Below, one piece after another: positions 17,647-26,303 of a stretch of 64,000 bases of DNA (the first letter of the stretch is position 1; every line of letters starts with the position of its first letter). The position numbers were made by a program, and so were the translations under genes. Source of the stretch: Bacteroides coprosuis DSM 18011 (lineage in GTDB: Bacteria > Bacteroidota > Bacteroidia > Bacteroidales > Bacteroidaceae). The stretch is taken from contig CM001167.1 in NCBI GenBank assembly GCA_000212915.1, positions 545,780-609,779 on the forward strand, written 5' to 3'. Below the pieces are notes generated by a model. The model worked only from the letters and a program-made list of their open reading frames with translations, ran no database searches and was not told where the DNA came from.

Positions 17647-18804
17647 ATGAAGAAAATCTCAATACTACTGACATTTGCTATTCTTTTAGTTTTGGCTGCT
17701 TGCTCGCCAAGCGCAAAATTCACAATAGAAGGAAAAGTTTCTGGAGCTTCTGATAAAATAATTTATCTTGAAGCATCTAAGCTACAAGGTCTTATTCCTT
17801 TAGACTCTATGAAATTAAATGCGAAAGGACTATTCTCTTTTGAGTCTGAGTATCCTGAATCTCCTGAATATTATCGTTTGAGAATTGATAACAAGGTTAT
17901 TAATTTTTCTATAGATTCAACTGAAGTAGTAAAGATTCAAGCTAACTATGATACCTTTTCTACAGATTATTCTATAGAAGGGTCAGAAAATGGTCAAAGA
18001 ATTAAAGATATTACCCTTAAGCAGATGGCTCTGCAGAAAGATGTTGATAAATTGTTGGAAGATTTACGTAAAGGAAAAATATCTAACAAGTCATTACAGG
18101 AGAATTTGCAAAAATTGTTTACTGCTTATAAAGAAGATATTAAACATAATTATATATTTATAGCTCCTAATACAACAGCTGCATACTATGCTTTATTCCC
18201 TAAAATAAATGGATTCATGTTATTTGATCCATTAAATAATAAAGAGGATTTAAGAGCATTTGCTGCAGTAGCAACTAGCTTAAATGAAAACTATCCACAT
18301 GCTAATCGCTCAAAGAATCTTTATAATATAGTGATTAAAGGGATGAAAAATACTCGCAAGCCTAAAGTTGAAACGTTGGATGTTCCTCAAGAAAAAGTGA
18401 ATGTAACTGGATTGATAGACATCGAGCTTAGAGATATGCAAGGTAAGGTGAGAAAATTAAGTGATTTAAAAGGGAAAGTTGTATTATTAGACTTTACTAT
18501 TTATCAAAGTCCTGTTTCATCAGCTCATGTTTTTGCTTTGAGAGATTTGTATGATAAATATGCTAAAAATGGTTTTGAAATTTATCAAGTTTCTTTAGAT
18601 GCAGATGAGCATTTTTGGAAAACAGCAATAGATAATCTACCTTGGATATGCGTTAGAGATGGCCATGGTATCTACTCTAATTATGCTACAACGTATAATG
18701 TGAAAGAGATACCTGCTTATTTCTTGATAAATAAAAACAATGAATTAGTGGTTCGCGGAGATCAAGTTGAGGATATAGAACGCACTTTAAAAACACTACT
18801 ATAA
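17647..18804 (+). CDS. DUF4369 / thioredoxin-like lipoprotein without CxxC
   Basis: Exported lipoprotein of 385 residues, starting MKKISILLTFAILLVLAACS with a lipobox cysteine. The N-terminal part (FTIEGKVSGASDKIIYLEAS onwards) is a DUF4369 domain, the usual partner of TlpA/ResA-like domains in Bacteroidetes. The C-terminal 140 residues keep the thioredoxin-like fold (GKVVLLDFTIYQSPVSSAHV, then VKEIPAYFLINKNNELV with the cis-Pro), but the redox CxxC is replaced by residues in IYQSPVSS. It therefore cannot act as a normal thiol-disulfide oxidoreductase. Its role is unknown; it would sit in the periplasm or outer membrane. Confidence 0.85.
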   Translation: MKKISILLTFAILLVLAACSPSAKFTIEGKVSGASDKIIYLEASKLQGLIPLDSMKLNAKGLFSFESEYPESPEYYRLRIDNKVINFSIDSTEVVKIQANYDTFSTDYSIEGSENGQRIKDITLKQMALQKDVDKLLEDLRKGKISNKSLQENLQKLFTAYKEDIKHNYIFIAPNTTAAYYALFPKINGFMLFDPLNNKEDLRAFAAVATSLNENYPHANRSKNLYNIVIKGMKNTRKPKVETLDVPQEKVNVTGLIDIELRDMQGKVRKLSDLKGKVVLLDFTIYQSPVSSAHVFALRDLYDKYAKNGFEIYQVSLDADEHFWKTAIDNLPWICVRDGHGIYSNYATTYNVKEIPAYFLINKNNELVVRGDQVEDIERTLKTLL

Positions 18805-18859
18805 CTTATAAACTCATCGTTTAATCTATCTATAAGTTGCTTAATAGCATCAATAATAG

Positions 18860-18891
18860 TTTGATTCAATAAAGATAAAAAGTTATCTTTG
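18860..18891 (+). promoter_or_regulatory. Promoter of greA leader transcript
   Basis: TTTG at 18860-18863 and TATCTTTG at 18884-18891 with a 20-base spacer: a full match to the Bacteroidetes vegetative promoter. It predicts a start near 18897 and a leader of about 115 bases before greA. Confidence 0.75.
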
Positions 18892-18942
18892 CATTACAGA
18901 TAAACAAGAAAGTATAAAATAATTATAGAATATAGTTTAGGG

Positions 18943-18976
18943 TTCCAACATAGCTATGTTGGAATTCTTTTTTATT
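18943..18976 (+). terminator. Leader hairpin with T-run upstream of greA (terminator or attenuator)
   Basis: A 22-base perfect palindrome, arms TTCCAACATAG and CTATGTTGGAA, then TTCTTTTTTATT. It lies between the promoter at 18860 and the greA start, so it should end part of the transcripts before greA. Confidence 0.65.
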
Positions 18977-19013
18977 AAAATTTAAACAAAAAAGAAATTA
19001 AGGAGGATTGAAT

Positions 19014-19478
19014 ATGGCATATATGTCAGAAAGTGGTTATAATGACCTTATGGAGGAGTTAAGAGAACTCGAAACCGTACAACGTCCAGAAATATCTCGT
19101 CAAATAGCTGAAGCAAGAGACAAGGGTGATTTGTCTGAAAATGCTGAATATGATGCTGCTAAGGAAGCACAAGGCATGTTAGAAATGAAGATTAACAGAC
19201 TTAAATTAATTATTGCTGATGCTCGTATTATAGATGAGTCAAAATTGAGTACTGACTCTGTTCAAATACTCAATACAGTGGAACTTAAGAATGTTAAGAA
19301 TGGTAAGAAAATGAAATATACCATTGTGTCTGAAAGTGAAGCGGATTTGAGAAAAGGTAAAATTGCAGTAAGTACTCCTATAGCACAGGGTTTACTTGGT
19401 AAGAAAGTAGGAGATGTAGCTGAAATTAAAGTTCCTCAAGGAATGATTACTCTTGAAGTAGTAGATATTTCTATTTAA
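19014..19478 (+). CDS. greA: Transcription elongation factor GreA
   Basis: Rescues backtracked RNA polymerase by stimulating transcript cleavage. The 154-residue protein has the N-terminal coiled coil with the acidic tip DLSENAEYDAAKEAQ and the C-terminal FKBP-like domain (STPIAQGLLGKKVGDVAEIKVPQG). The ATG at 19014 is preceded by AAGGAGG, an unusually strong Shine-Dalgarno sequence for this phylum, and this decides against the TTG at 19008. A HIT-family gene follows after 33 bases. Confidence 0.95.
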   Translation: MAYMSESGYNDLMEELRELETVQRPEISRQIAEARDKGDLSENAEYDAAKEAQGMLEMKINRLKLIIADARIIDESKLSTDSVQILNTVELKNVKNGKKMKYTIVSESEADLRKGKIAVSTPIAQGLLGKKVGDVAEIKVPQGMITLEVVDISI

Positions 19479-19511
19479 ATTTGATAGCACAAACCTTTTA
19501 ACCTTAAGACA

Positions 19512-19922
19512 ATGGCAACAATATTTACAAAAATAATAAATGGTGAAATTCCTAGCTACAAGATAGCTGAGAATGATCAGTTCTATGCTTTTTTAGATAT
19601 AAATCCTCTTTCTAAAGGACATACACTGGTTGTACCGAAGAGGGAAGTTGATTATATATTCGACTTATCCGATGAGGAATTAGCTGCTATGCACGTGTTT
19701 GCCAAGCATGTGGCTCTTATAATAGAGTCTGTAATTCCATGTAAACGTATTGGAGTAGCTGTTATGGGACTAGAAGTTCCTCATGCTCATATTCATTTGA
19801 TTCCTATTACCAAGGAATCAGATATGATTATATCAAATCCAAAACTCAAGTTGTCTTCTGAAGAATTTACTTCTATTTCAGAAAAGATTAATAGAGCTTT
19901 TGTTGAGAGATTTGAGAAGTAA
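19512..19922 (+). CDS. HIT-family nucleotide hydrolase/transferase
   Basis: Histidine triad protein of 136 residues. The N-terminal part TIFTKIINGEIPSYKIAEND and the triad PHAHIHLIPI place it with the Hint branch (purine nucleoside phosphoramidase type). It is cytoplasmic and probably cotranscribed with greA. The exact nucleotide substrate cannot be told from sequence. Confidence 0.9.
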   Translation: MATIFTKIINGEIPSYKIAENDQFYAFLDINPLSKGHTLVVPKREVDYIFDLSDEELAAMHVFAKHVALIIESVIPCKRIGVAVMGLEVPHAHIHLIPITKESDMIISNPKLKLSSEEFTSISEKINRAFVERFEK

Positions 19923-19943
19923 TAAAGTTGGTTTATAGTATAT

Positions 19944-19987
19944 AATATAGAAAAAGGCAAGAATCGATTCTTGCCTTTTTCTATATT
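19944..19987. terminator. Bidirectional terminator between HIT gene and SulP gene
   Basis: Perfect 22-base arms with AAAAAGGCAAGAATC as the core, almost no loop, and A and T tracts on both sides; shared by two convergent genes. Confidence 0.9.
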
Positions 19988-19998
19988 AATGTTATAAT

Positions 19999-21693
19999 TT
20001 ATTTAGTAGCTGCTTCTTTTTCTTCTAAAATTTGCTTAGATCTTTCAATTGCCACATAAATATCTGGACATATATTTTCTTCGCCTATGTATTGATTAAA
20101 ACCAGCCTTTTGTAATGTTTCATGTACAGAAGGGACAACACCTGATAGAACTACAGTTATGTGTTCTCTTTTAGATGTTCTCCAAAGAGTCGTTAAGTTC
20201 TGTATCCCTGTGGAATCAATAAAAGGAACTTTTCTCATTCTAAATATTCTTACTTTAGGTCTTTCTTTAAGCGTGATCATTAATTCTTCAAAACGATTGG
20301 CAATACCAAAGAAGTAAGGTCCATCAATTTCATAAACTTCAACACCTTGTGGAATATCAATTTCTTCTTTTTTGAAAGCGGGTCCCAGGTCTTTGGTTAA
20401 TTCTACCTTTTTTCTGCTTACAGAAACAATAGTTGTTTCAGCCACGCGCTTCATAAATAATAAGCAAGCCAATAATAAGCCTAATTGAATGGCTATAACA
20501 AGGTCGAATATAACTGTAAGTAGGAATGTTGTAAGAAGTACTGCGACATCAGATTTTGGATTTTTCATCAACGCCTTAAATGTTCTCCACTCGCTCATAT
20601 TGTAAGCCACAACCATAAGCACACCAGCCAAGCATGCCATAGGTATGTATTGAGCAAGGGGCATTAAGAATAATAGTATAAGTAGAAGAATAATAGCGTG
20701 AATGATACCAGCAATTGGAGTTTTACCACCATTATTAATATTAGTCATGGTACGAGCAATAGCTCCTGTTGCAGGGATTCCACCGAATAATGGTGTGACC
20801 ACATTGGCTATACCCTGAGCGACAAGCTCAGTATTAGAGTCATGTCTGTCTCCTGTTACACCATCTGCAACTGTAGCAGAAAGCAAGGATTCAATAGCTC
20901 CAAGAATTGCTATTACACCAGCAACAGGAAATAAATTTTTTATAGATTCCCACCCCAATGGAGGAATTTCTAAGCTGGGCAGCGCTGCATTAATTGTATA
21001 TCTATCTCCAATTGTGGATATAGTTGTTGCTCCTGCATATTCTTTTAGCAAATAAGCTATAACAGTCATTAATATAATGGCTATTAGAGATCCTGGTATT
21101 TTTTTTGAAAAGCGAGGAGATATAACAATAAGGAATAAACTACCTGCTGTGATAAGTGTATTCCATATATCAATAGTTCCAAAGCATTTAAAGTAGAGAA
21201 TCAGCTTACTAATAAAGTCGCCAGGAACAGCTTCTCCACCAAAATTAAGTCCAAAGGCATCCCCTATTTGTGTTGTGAAAATGGTGACAGCAATACCACT
21301 TGTAAAGCCGACAATAATGGGATAGGGAATGAACTTGATAATTGTTCCAAGCTTGAATAGGCCCATAGCAATGAGCATAAATCCAGCCATTAATGTGGCA
21401 GCTATAAGTCCTGAAGTCCCATAGTCTTGAATGATACCATAAATAATAACAATAAACGCACCTGTTGGACCCCCAATTTGGACGTTGCTTCCACCGAAGA
21501 CAGAGATAATGAATCCAGCTATAATTGCAGTAATAATTCCTTTCTCAGGAGATACGCCACTGGCTATACCGAACGCAATCGCTAGCGGTAGCGCAACTAT
21601 ACCGACAATTACACCAGCCATTAGGTCCGACATAAAAGTCTCTTTAGAATAGTTCTTTAGAGATTTGAATAACTTAGGTTTGAATTCAAACAT
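19999..21693 (-). CDS. SulP-family anion transporter with STAS domain
   Basis: Inner-membrane carrier of 564 residues. The SulP membrane domain starts with DLMAGVIVGIVALPLAIAFG and includes GGSNVQIGGPTGAFIVI and the TGAIARTMTNI region; about 12 to 14 helices are visible. A cytoplasmic STAS domain follows from about residue 430, with VPFIDSTGIQNL at its conserved loop. Members carry sulfate, bicarbonate or dicarboxylates; the substrate here is not evident. The gene is divergent from rubrerythrin across 223 bases. Confidence 0.9.
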   Translation of the reverse strand: MFEFKPKLFKSLKNYSKETFMSDLMAGVIVGIVALPLAIAFGIASGVSPEKGIITAIIAGFIISVFGGSNVQIGGPTGAFIVIIYGIIQDYGTSGLIAATLMAGFMLIAMGLFKLGTIIKFIPYPIIVGFTSGIAVTIFTTQIGDAFGLNFGGEAVPGDFISKLILYFKCFGTIDIWNTLITAGSLFLIVISPRFSKKIPGSLIAIILMTVIAYLLKEYAGATTISTIGDRYTINAALPSLEIPPLGWESIKNLFPVAGVIAILGAIESLLSATVADGVTGDRHDSNTELVAQGIANVVTPLFGGIPATGAIARTMTNINNGGKTPIAGIIHAIILLLILLFLMPLAQYIPMACLAGVLMVVAYNMSEWRTFKALMKNPKSDVAVLLTTFLLTVIFDLVIAIQLGLLLACLLFMKRVAETTIVSVSRKKVELTKDLGPAFKKEEIDIPQGVEVYEIDGPYFFGIANRFEELMITLKERPKVRIFRMRKVPFIDSTGIQNLTTLWRTSKREHITVVLSGVVPSVHETLQKAGFNQYIGEENICPDIYVAIERSKQILEEKEAATK

Positions 21694-21916
21694 TTTGTAA
21701 AATATTAAATAGAAATTTGTAGATATTTACAAAATTACGCAAAATATGATAGAGTTTTAAGTTTTTGCTAATGTTTAAACAAAGGATCAAATTATGTGAA
21801 TTTAGTTAAAACTAAAGCTCATCTTTGTTGGATTAGTTCAGAGTTTTTTATATGTTTGTTTGTGTGTAAAACTATCTAGTAAAGTATTTTTATAACCAAT
21901 TTAAAATAATAAAATT

Positions 21917-22495
21917 ATGGCTAAAAGTGTAAAAGGAACTCAAACTGAAAAAAATCTTTTAACATCATTTGCTGGTGAGTCTCAAGCTCGTATGCGTTAT
22001 ACTTATTTCGCAAGTACTGCTAAGAAAGAAGGTTATGAACAAATTGCTGATATTTTTACAGAAACAGCTAATCAAGAAAAAGAACATGCAAAACGTATGT
22101 TTAAATTTCTTGAAGGTGGTGCAGTAGAAATAACAGCATCATATCCTGCTGGTGTTATAGGTACAACTCTTGAAAACCTAAATGCTGCTGCTATGGGTGA
22201 GCACCAAGAATGGTCTCATGATTATCCTCATTTTGCAGATGTTGCTGAAAAAGAAGGTTTCCCTGAAATTGCTACTATGTATCGTATGATTGCAAAGGCT
22301 GAAAAAGGTCACGAAGATCGTTACCGTAAGTTTATTAGCAACATCGAAAACACAGCTGTTTTTGCAAGAGAAGGTGAAGTTCTATGGCAATGTCGCAACT
22401 GTGGTTACATCCATGCTGGTAAGACAGCTCCAAAATTATGCCCTGCATGTCTTCACCCACAATCTTATTTTGAAATAATGAAAGAAAACTATTAA
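21917..22495 (+). CDS. Rubrerythrin
   Basis: Peroxide-reducing diiron protein of 192 residues. The ferritin-like domain has the ligand motifs ESQARMRYTYFA, ANQEKEHAKRM and AKAEKGHEDRY; the C-terminal rubredoxin-like domain has CRNCGY and CPACLHP. It protects anaerobes from hydrogen peroxide, taking electrons from rubredoxin (a gene for one lies at 4758). Possible promoter: TTTG at 21859-21862 and TATTTTTA at 21885-21892. A hairpin terminator follows, so it is monocistronic. Confidence 0.95.
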   Translation: MAKSVKGTQTEKNLLTSFAGESQARMRYTYFASTAKKEGYEQIADIFTETANQEKEHAKRMFKFLEGGAVEITASYPAGVIGTTLENLNAAAMGEHQEWSHDYPHFADVAEKEGFPEIATMYRMIAKAEKGHEDRYRKFISNIENTAVFAREGEVLWQCRNCGYIHAGKTAPKLCPACLHPQSYFEIMKENY

Positions 22496-22520
22496 TTTAG
22501 TTATTAATAACTGTATAAAA

Positions 22521-22542
22521 AAAGGGGAGCATGCTCCCCTTT
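22521..22542. terminator. Terminator after rubrerythrin
   Basis: Perfect 22-base palindrome with arms AAAGGGGAGCA / TGCTCCCCTTT, with extra As upstream and Ts downstream. Confidence 0.85.
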
Positions 22543-22560
22543 CTTTATATATGAATCAGA

Positions 22561-24408
22561 TTAATCTTCATCGGTTTCCTTGTAATCACCTTGAGACTTA
22601 ATGAGCTCAATTAAGCGATCTACAGCTTCTTCTTCAGGAATGTTTTTTTCAATACATTCTTTCTTTTTGTATAGGCTTACTTTTCCTCTTCCTGCTCCCA
22701 CATAGCCGTAATCAGAATCAGCCATTTCACCTGGACCATTAACAATACATCCCATAATGCCAATTTTTAATCCTTTTAAATGATTGGTTGATGCTTTTAC
22801 TCGTGCAATTGTTTTTTCAAGGTTAAACATTGTCCTACCACAGCCAGGGCATGAAATATATTCTGTTTTTACAGTCCTTACTCTTCCTGCTTGTAAAATA
22901 CTAAATGATGTAGAGTCTATTTGAGCATGACTAAGTGTTCCTTGATTGAACAGATATAATCCATCACAGAATCCATCCAATATTAATGCTCCCATATCTG
23001 CAGCAGATTTGATCTGAAAGTTTTCTATGTCATCTTCTTGATAATGTTGAAAGAATAGAAGAGGATTCTCAATACCCTCATTCATTAATTGATGTGCGAG
23101 AGCTCTGTGTTCTCCTAATCGGTTTGGATGATTTGATTGTGATATAATTACAACTTCAGGGTGTTTTTTTAGTAGATCAATCACCTGATCTGTCATTGCC
23201 ATATATGGAATAAATAAAAACTTGAGTTTTGCATAGTTAGATTGCATAAGATCTAATTGCTCAAAGTTGAAGGCAGGCCATGTATGGTCTTCTCCGTTCC
23301 AATGGGAAGCATCAACTATATACTCAGCTTTTTCTTTTTCAATAGGGAGATTTTGACCAACATAAATATAATCGGGAGTAAAATCTTTATCTACATCTAT
23401 TTTTCCATCCATTCTATCTGCTAGAACAACAGGAACATTATCTCCTCCTATATTTTTGACAGCAGTTGTTTTGCGGCGTTTAGGGGTTAAGTAATTAAAT
23501 TCTGTTGCTTGGACACCTGGAATATAAGGGTGATCTTTTCTTTGAATAATATAATCTACTAATTTTTGAGCCACAGGAATTTCTTTTTCAGGAGCTTCAC
23601 TCAAGGAAACTCGAATGGTATCACCTAGGCCATCTGCTAATAAGGCTCCGATGCCGAGAGCAGACTTAATGCGTCCATCTTCTCCTTCACCTGCTTCGGT
23701 AACACCAAGGTGAAGAGGAAAAAACATGTTTTCTTTTTCAAGAGTTGCTACTAAGAGTCTTATGGTTTGTACCATAATGACAGTATTAGAAGCCTTGATA
23801 GAAATAACTACATTGAGGAAATTCTCATCTCTGCAAATACGTAGGAATTCCATGCAAGATTCGACCATACCAGCGGGAGTGTCTCCGTAGTGAGACATGA
23901 TTCTATCTGATAAAGAGCCATGATTCACTCCTATACGAATAGCAGTATGATTTTCTTTGCAGATGTTAATAAAAGAGGTAAGCCGAGTGCGAATTTTTTC
24001 AAGTTCTGAATTATACTCTTCGTCTGTATAAGATAAAGATTTGAATTGTCGGGCAGGGTCTACATAGTTGCCTGGGTTAATGCGCACTTTCTCTGCGAAC
24101 TCAGCGGCAACATCAGCCACTTTAGGGTTAAAATGGACATCAGCTACTAAAGGGACCATATAATTACTTCTCCTTAGTGCGATATTAATCTCTTTTAGGT
24201 TTGTAGCTTCTTTTATACCTTGTGTAGTAAGACGTACATAGTCTGCTCCAGCATCTACAATGCGCTTTATTTGAGCTACACTTGTGTCTGTATCTTGAGT
24301 CGATGTATTTGTCATCGACTGAATTCTTATAGGGTTATTCTTGCCTAGAGGAATTGCGCCAATTTGGACTTCGGAGCTCCCTCTTCTTGAATAATTAAAT
24401 AAATCCAT
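22561..24408 (-). CDS. ispG: 4-hydroxy-3-methylbut-2-enyl diphosphate synthase (long form)
   Basis: Penultimate enzyme of the MEP isoprenoid pathway, converting ME-cPP to HMBPP with a [4Fe-4S] cluster. The N-terminal TIM barrel is clear (PIRIQSMTNTSTQDTDTSV, VADVHFNPKVA, GVNHGSLSDR). The C-terminal reductase domain carries Cys520 and Cys523 (CPGCG) and Cys554 (GIMGCIVNGPGE). The 615 residues include the central insert typical of the Bacteroidetes, Chlamydia and plant forms; the E. coli enzyme has about 370. The start codon follows directly on the purE stop codon with no gap, so the pair is coupled. Confidence 0.95.
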   Translation of the reverse strand: MDLFNYSRRGSSEVQIGAIPLGKNNPIRIQSMTNTSTQDTDTSVAQIKRIVDAGADYVRLTTQGIKEATNLKEINIALRRSNYMVPLVADVHFNPKVADVAAEFAEKVRINPGNYVDPARQFKSLSYTDEEYNSELEKIRTRLTSFINICKENHTAIRIGVNHGSLSDRIMSHYGDTPAGMVESCMEFLRICRDENFLNVVISIKASNTVIMVQTIRLLVATLEKENMFFPLHLGVTEAGEGEDGRIKSALGIGALLADGLGDTIRVSLSEAPEKEIPVAQKLVDYIIQRKDHPYIPGVQATEFNYLTPKRRKTTAVKNIGGDNVPVVLADRMDGKIDVDKDFTPDYIYVGQNLPIEKEKAEYIVDASHWNGEDHTWPAFNFEQLDLMQSNYAKLKFLFIPYMAMTDQVIDLLKKHPEVVIISQSNHPNRLGEHRALAHQLMNEGIENPLLFFQHYQEDDIENFQIKSAADMGALILDGFCDGLYLFNQGTLSHAQIDSTSFSILQAGRVRTVKTEYISCPGCGRTMFNLEKTIARVKASTNHLKGLKIGIMGCIVNGPGEMADSDYGYVGAGRGKVSLYKKKECIEKNIPEEEAVDRLIELIKSQGDYKETDED

Positions 24409-24915
24409 TTAGTTACATTTAAATTCAAATTTGATCTCTTTTAGATCTTCGTTTGCTTTAACTATTTTTCTTTTAAGACCGTCTTTATATACAGACAAGC
24501 GTTCTGCTATATTTTCATCACCCAAAGCTAGCATTTGTACAGCAAGTATAGCTGCATTTAGAGATCCATTAATGCCAACTGTTGCAACAGGTATTCCTGG
24601 AGGCATTTGAACAATGGCCAAAAGGGCATCCATTCCCTCAAGAGTTGATTTAATAGGAACACCTATTACTGGTAAAGTCGTTGATGCAGCTATTACGCCA
24701 GGAAGGTGTGCAGCCATTCCCGCAGCAGCTATTATGACTTTAATACCCTTTTCTTTTGCGTTTTTAGAAAAAGCTTCAACAGCCTCAGGCGTTCTATGCG
24801 CTGAAAGAGCATTTATTTCAAAAGGAATACGTAGATCATTTAAAAATTGAGCTGCTTTTTCCATAACTGGGAGGTCTGATGTACTTCCCATAATAATACT
24901 AACTAGTGGTGTCAT
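24409..24915 (-). CDS. purE: N5-carboxyaminoimidazole ribonucleotide mutase
   Basis: Purine biosynthesis enzyme of 168 residues that converts N5-CAIR to CAIR. It shows the phosphate-binding SIIMGSTSDLPVMEKA, the NALSAHRTPE loop with the catalytic His, and AAGMAAHLPGVIAASTTLPVIGVP. The length is normal. Its stop codon abuts the ispG start. A long hairpin separates it from gcvH upstream, so purE-ispG is probably its own transcript or depends on read-through. Confidence 0.95.
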   Translation of the reverse strand: MTPLVSIIMGSTSDLPVMEKAAQFLNDLRIPFEINALSAHRTPEAVEAFSKNAKEKGIKVIIAAAGMAAHLPGVIAASTTLPVIGVPIKSTLEGMDALLAIVQMPPGIPVATVGINGSLNAAILAVQMLALGDENIAERLSVYKDGLKRKIVKANEDLKEIKFEFKCN

Positions 24916-24942
24916 AATTTATTGAGTTATATAATTCTATGC

Positions 24943-24988
24943 AAAAAATAATGCAGCTTCTCGTATACGAAAAGCTGCATTATTTTTT
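24943..24988. terminator. Hairpin between gcvH and purE
   Basis: A 46-base nearly perfect inverted repeat (core AATGCAGCTT / AAGCTGCATT around TCGTATACGA) flanked by A and T tracts; likely ends gcvH transcripts. Confidence 0.85.
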
Positions 24989-25006
24989 CCGTATACTACA
25001 TATGTT

Positions 25007-25387
25007 TTATTTGTTGATAATCTTTTTGTATGCTTCTGCATCAAGAAGAGAATCAAAATCAGCAACATTTGTAGGTTTAACTTTTATCAGCCATCCTTCA
25101 CCATATGGATCTTCATTCACCAATTCAGGATTGTCTTCTATTTCTTCATTTTGTTCTAGAATTTCTCCAGAAATAGGAAGGAATAAATCTGATACTGTTT
25201 TTACTACTTCAATAGTACCAAACACTTCATTTGCGTCTAATGTTTCGCCAACTGTAGGTATATCTACAAAAACAATATCACCTAACTGATCTTGTGCGTA
25301 ATCTGTAATACCGATATAAACGATGTCACCTTCTTTACGCACCCATTCGTGTTCACTTGTGTACTTTAACTCTTTAGGGAATTTCAT
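25007..25387 (-). CDS. gcvH: Glycine cleavage system H protein
   Basis: Lipoyl-carrying shuttle protein of the glycine cleavage system, 126 residues. The lipoylated lysine lies in [21 protein letters not shown] and [18 protein letters not shown] are family signatures. I chose the ATG at 25387 ([10 protein letters not shown]); an in-frame ATG at 25423 adds 12 atypical residues and overlaps the upstream gene. No gcvP or gcvT lies in this window; the H protein may also serve lipoate transfer. Confidence 0.94.
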   Translation of the reverse strand: MKFPKELKYTSEHEWVRKEGDIVYIGITDYAQDQLGDIVFVDIPTVGETLDANEVFGTIEVVKTVSDLFLPISGEILEQNEEIEDNPELVNEDPYGEGWLIKVKPTNVADFDSLLDAEAYKKIINK

Positions 25388-25415
25388 AAATAAAATAGTT
25401 TTAAAGTTAATATGC

Positions 25416-26303
25416 TTAAACAATATATTTAAAAAATGACGAAATTAAATGATTGTACGTATCATTTAATGCAATCAACGTACAAGATAGCCCAATAATA
25501 AATCCTGCGAAAATTTCTCCGAGGTTATTATGCCCTAGAATCATACGAGTGGTTCCTAAAGCACCTGCTATGGCTGTAAAGATACAAATCCATTTTGTAG
25601 GGTCATATAAAAATAGGCTACTAAATGCAATAACTCCACCCATAACTCCACCTATAGCAGCCATATGTTCACTAACTCTCCATCTGGCATTGATGATTAA
25701 GTGGATTAATAGAATTATTAGTGATGCTATTATTATCCCGTTCATATACCAAGGTAAATCTCTTTTGAACATGATAACGGCGCAAAAGAAATAAGAGATA
25801 ATGGTTAAGAGTAAGGGCATAAATCTTTGTTCGCGTTCATTAAGTTCAGTTAGTACACCACTATTGCTTTTTACAAGTCCATTCGTTTTTACATCTACCT
25901 TCCACTTGATGGGAACAAGAATAAATAAAGCAAAAACTACAGCACATGACAAGATGTAATTTGAAATTAGTGGTATTCTTAATTCAGCAAAGATGATAAA
26001 TGTAAATAAATAGCAAAAAGTACTAATCATAAACGCTCCAATAGATCTTTCTCTAGGGTGCTGTTCTATGTATGATAGATGATTAATCTTATGTATGAAA
26101 AAGATACTAATAATAGGCATGACAATAGTATATCTAAATATAATATCTAGTATATAAAAAATATCTCTTGCTGTAAAAGTAAGATTTAAATGAGAAAAAA
26201 GGAGTAAGGCCACAAAAGATAAAAAGGGCACAGAAAAGGGAGTAAAAATACGAGAGAGTATTCTTGCACCACTCATAATATATGTATTGGCATAGGATTT
26301 CAT
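25416..26303 (-). CDS. PAP2-like integral membrane protein with altered active site
   Basis: Membrane protein of 295 residues with about eight helices. The C-terminal segment [21 protein letters not shown] aligns with PAP2 phosphatase motif 3 (Arg-x5-His-x3-Asp), but the His and Asp positions read Asn and Glu. Motif 2 is reduced to VSEHMA and motif 1 is not clear. It may be a lipid phosphatase relative that lost, or changed, its activity. It starts exactly where the rpoN stop codon ends and leads into gcvH after 28 bases, so it belongs to an rpoN - PAP2-like - gcvH transcript. Confidence 0.65.
   Translation of the reverse strand: MKSYANTYIMSGARILSRIFTPFSVPFLSFVALLLFSHLNLTFTARDIFYILDIIFRYTIVMPIISIFFIHKINHLSYIEQHPRERSIGAFMISTFCYLFTFIIFAELRIPLISNYILSCAVVFALFILVPIKWKVDVKTNGLVKSNSGVLTELNEREQRFMPLLLTIISYFFCAVIMFKRDLPWYMNGIIIASLIILLIHLIINARWRVSEHMAAIGGVMGGVIAFSSLFLYDPTKWICIFTAIAGALGTTRMILGHNNLGEIFAGFIIGLSCTLIALNDTYNHLISSFFKYIV

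Noticed and set aside
24943-24988. Purine riboswitch ahead of purE
   Set aside because: The sequence is a simple long hairpin with A and T tracts, best explained as the gcvH terminator; no riboswitch core was recognised.
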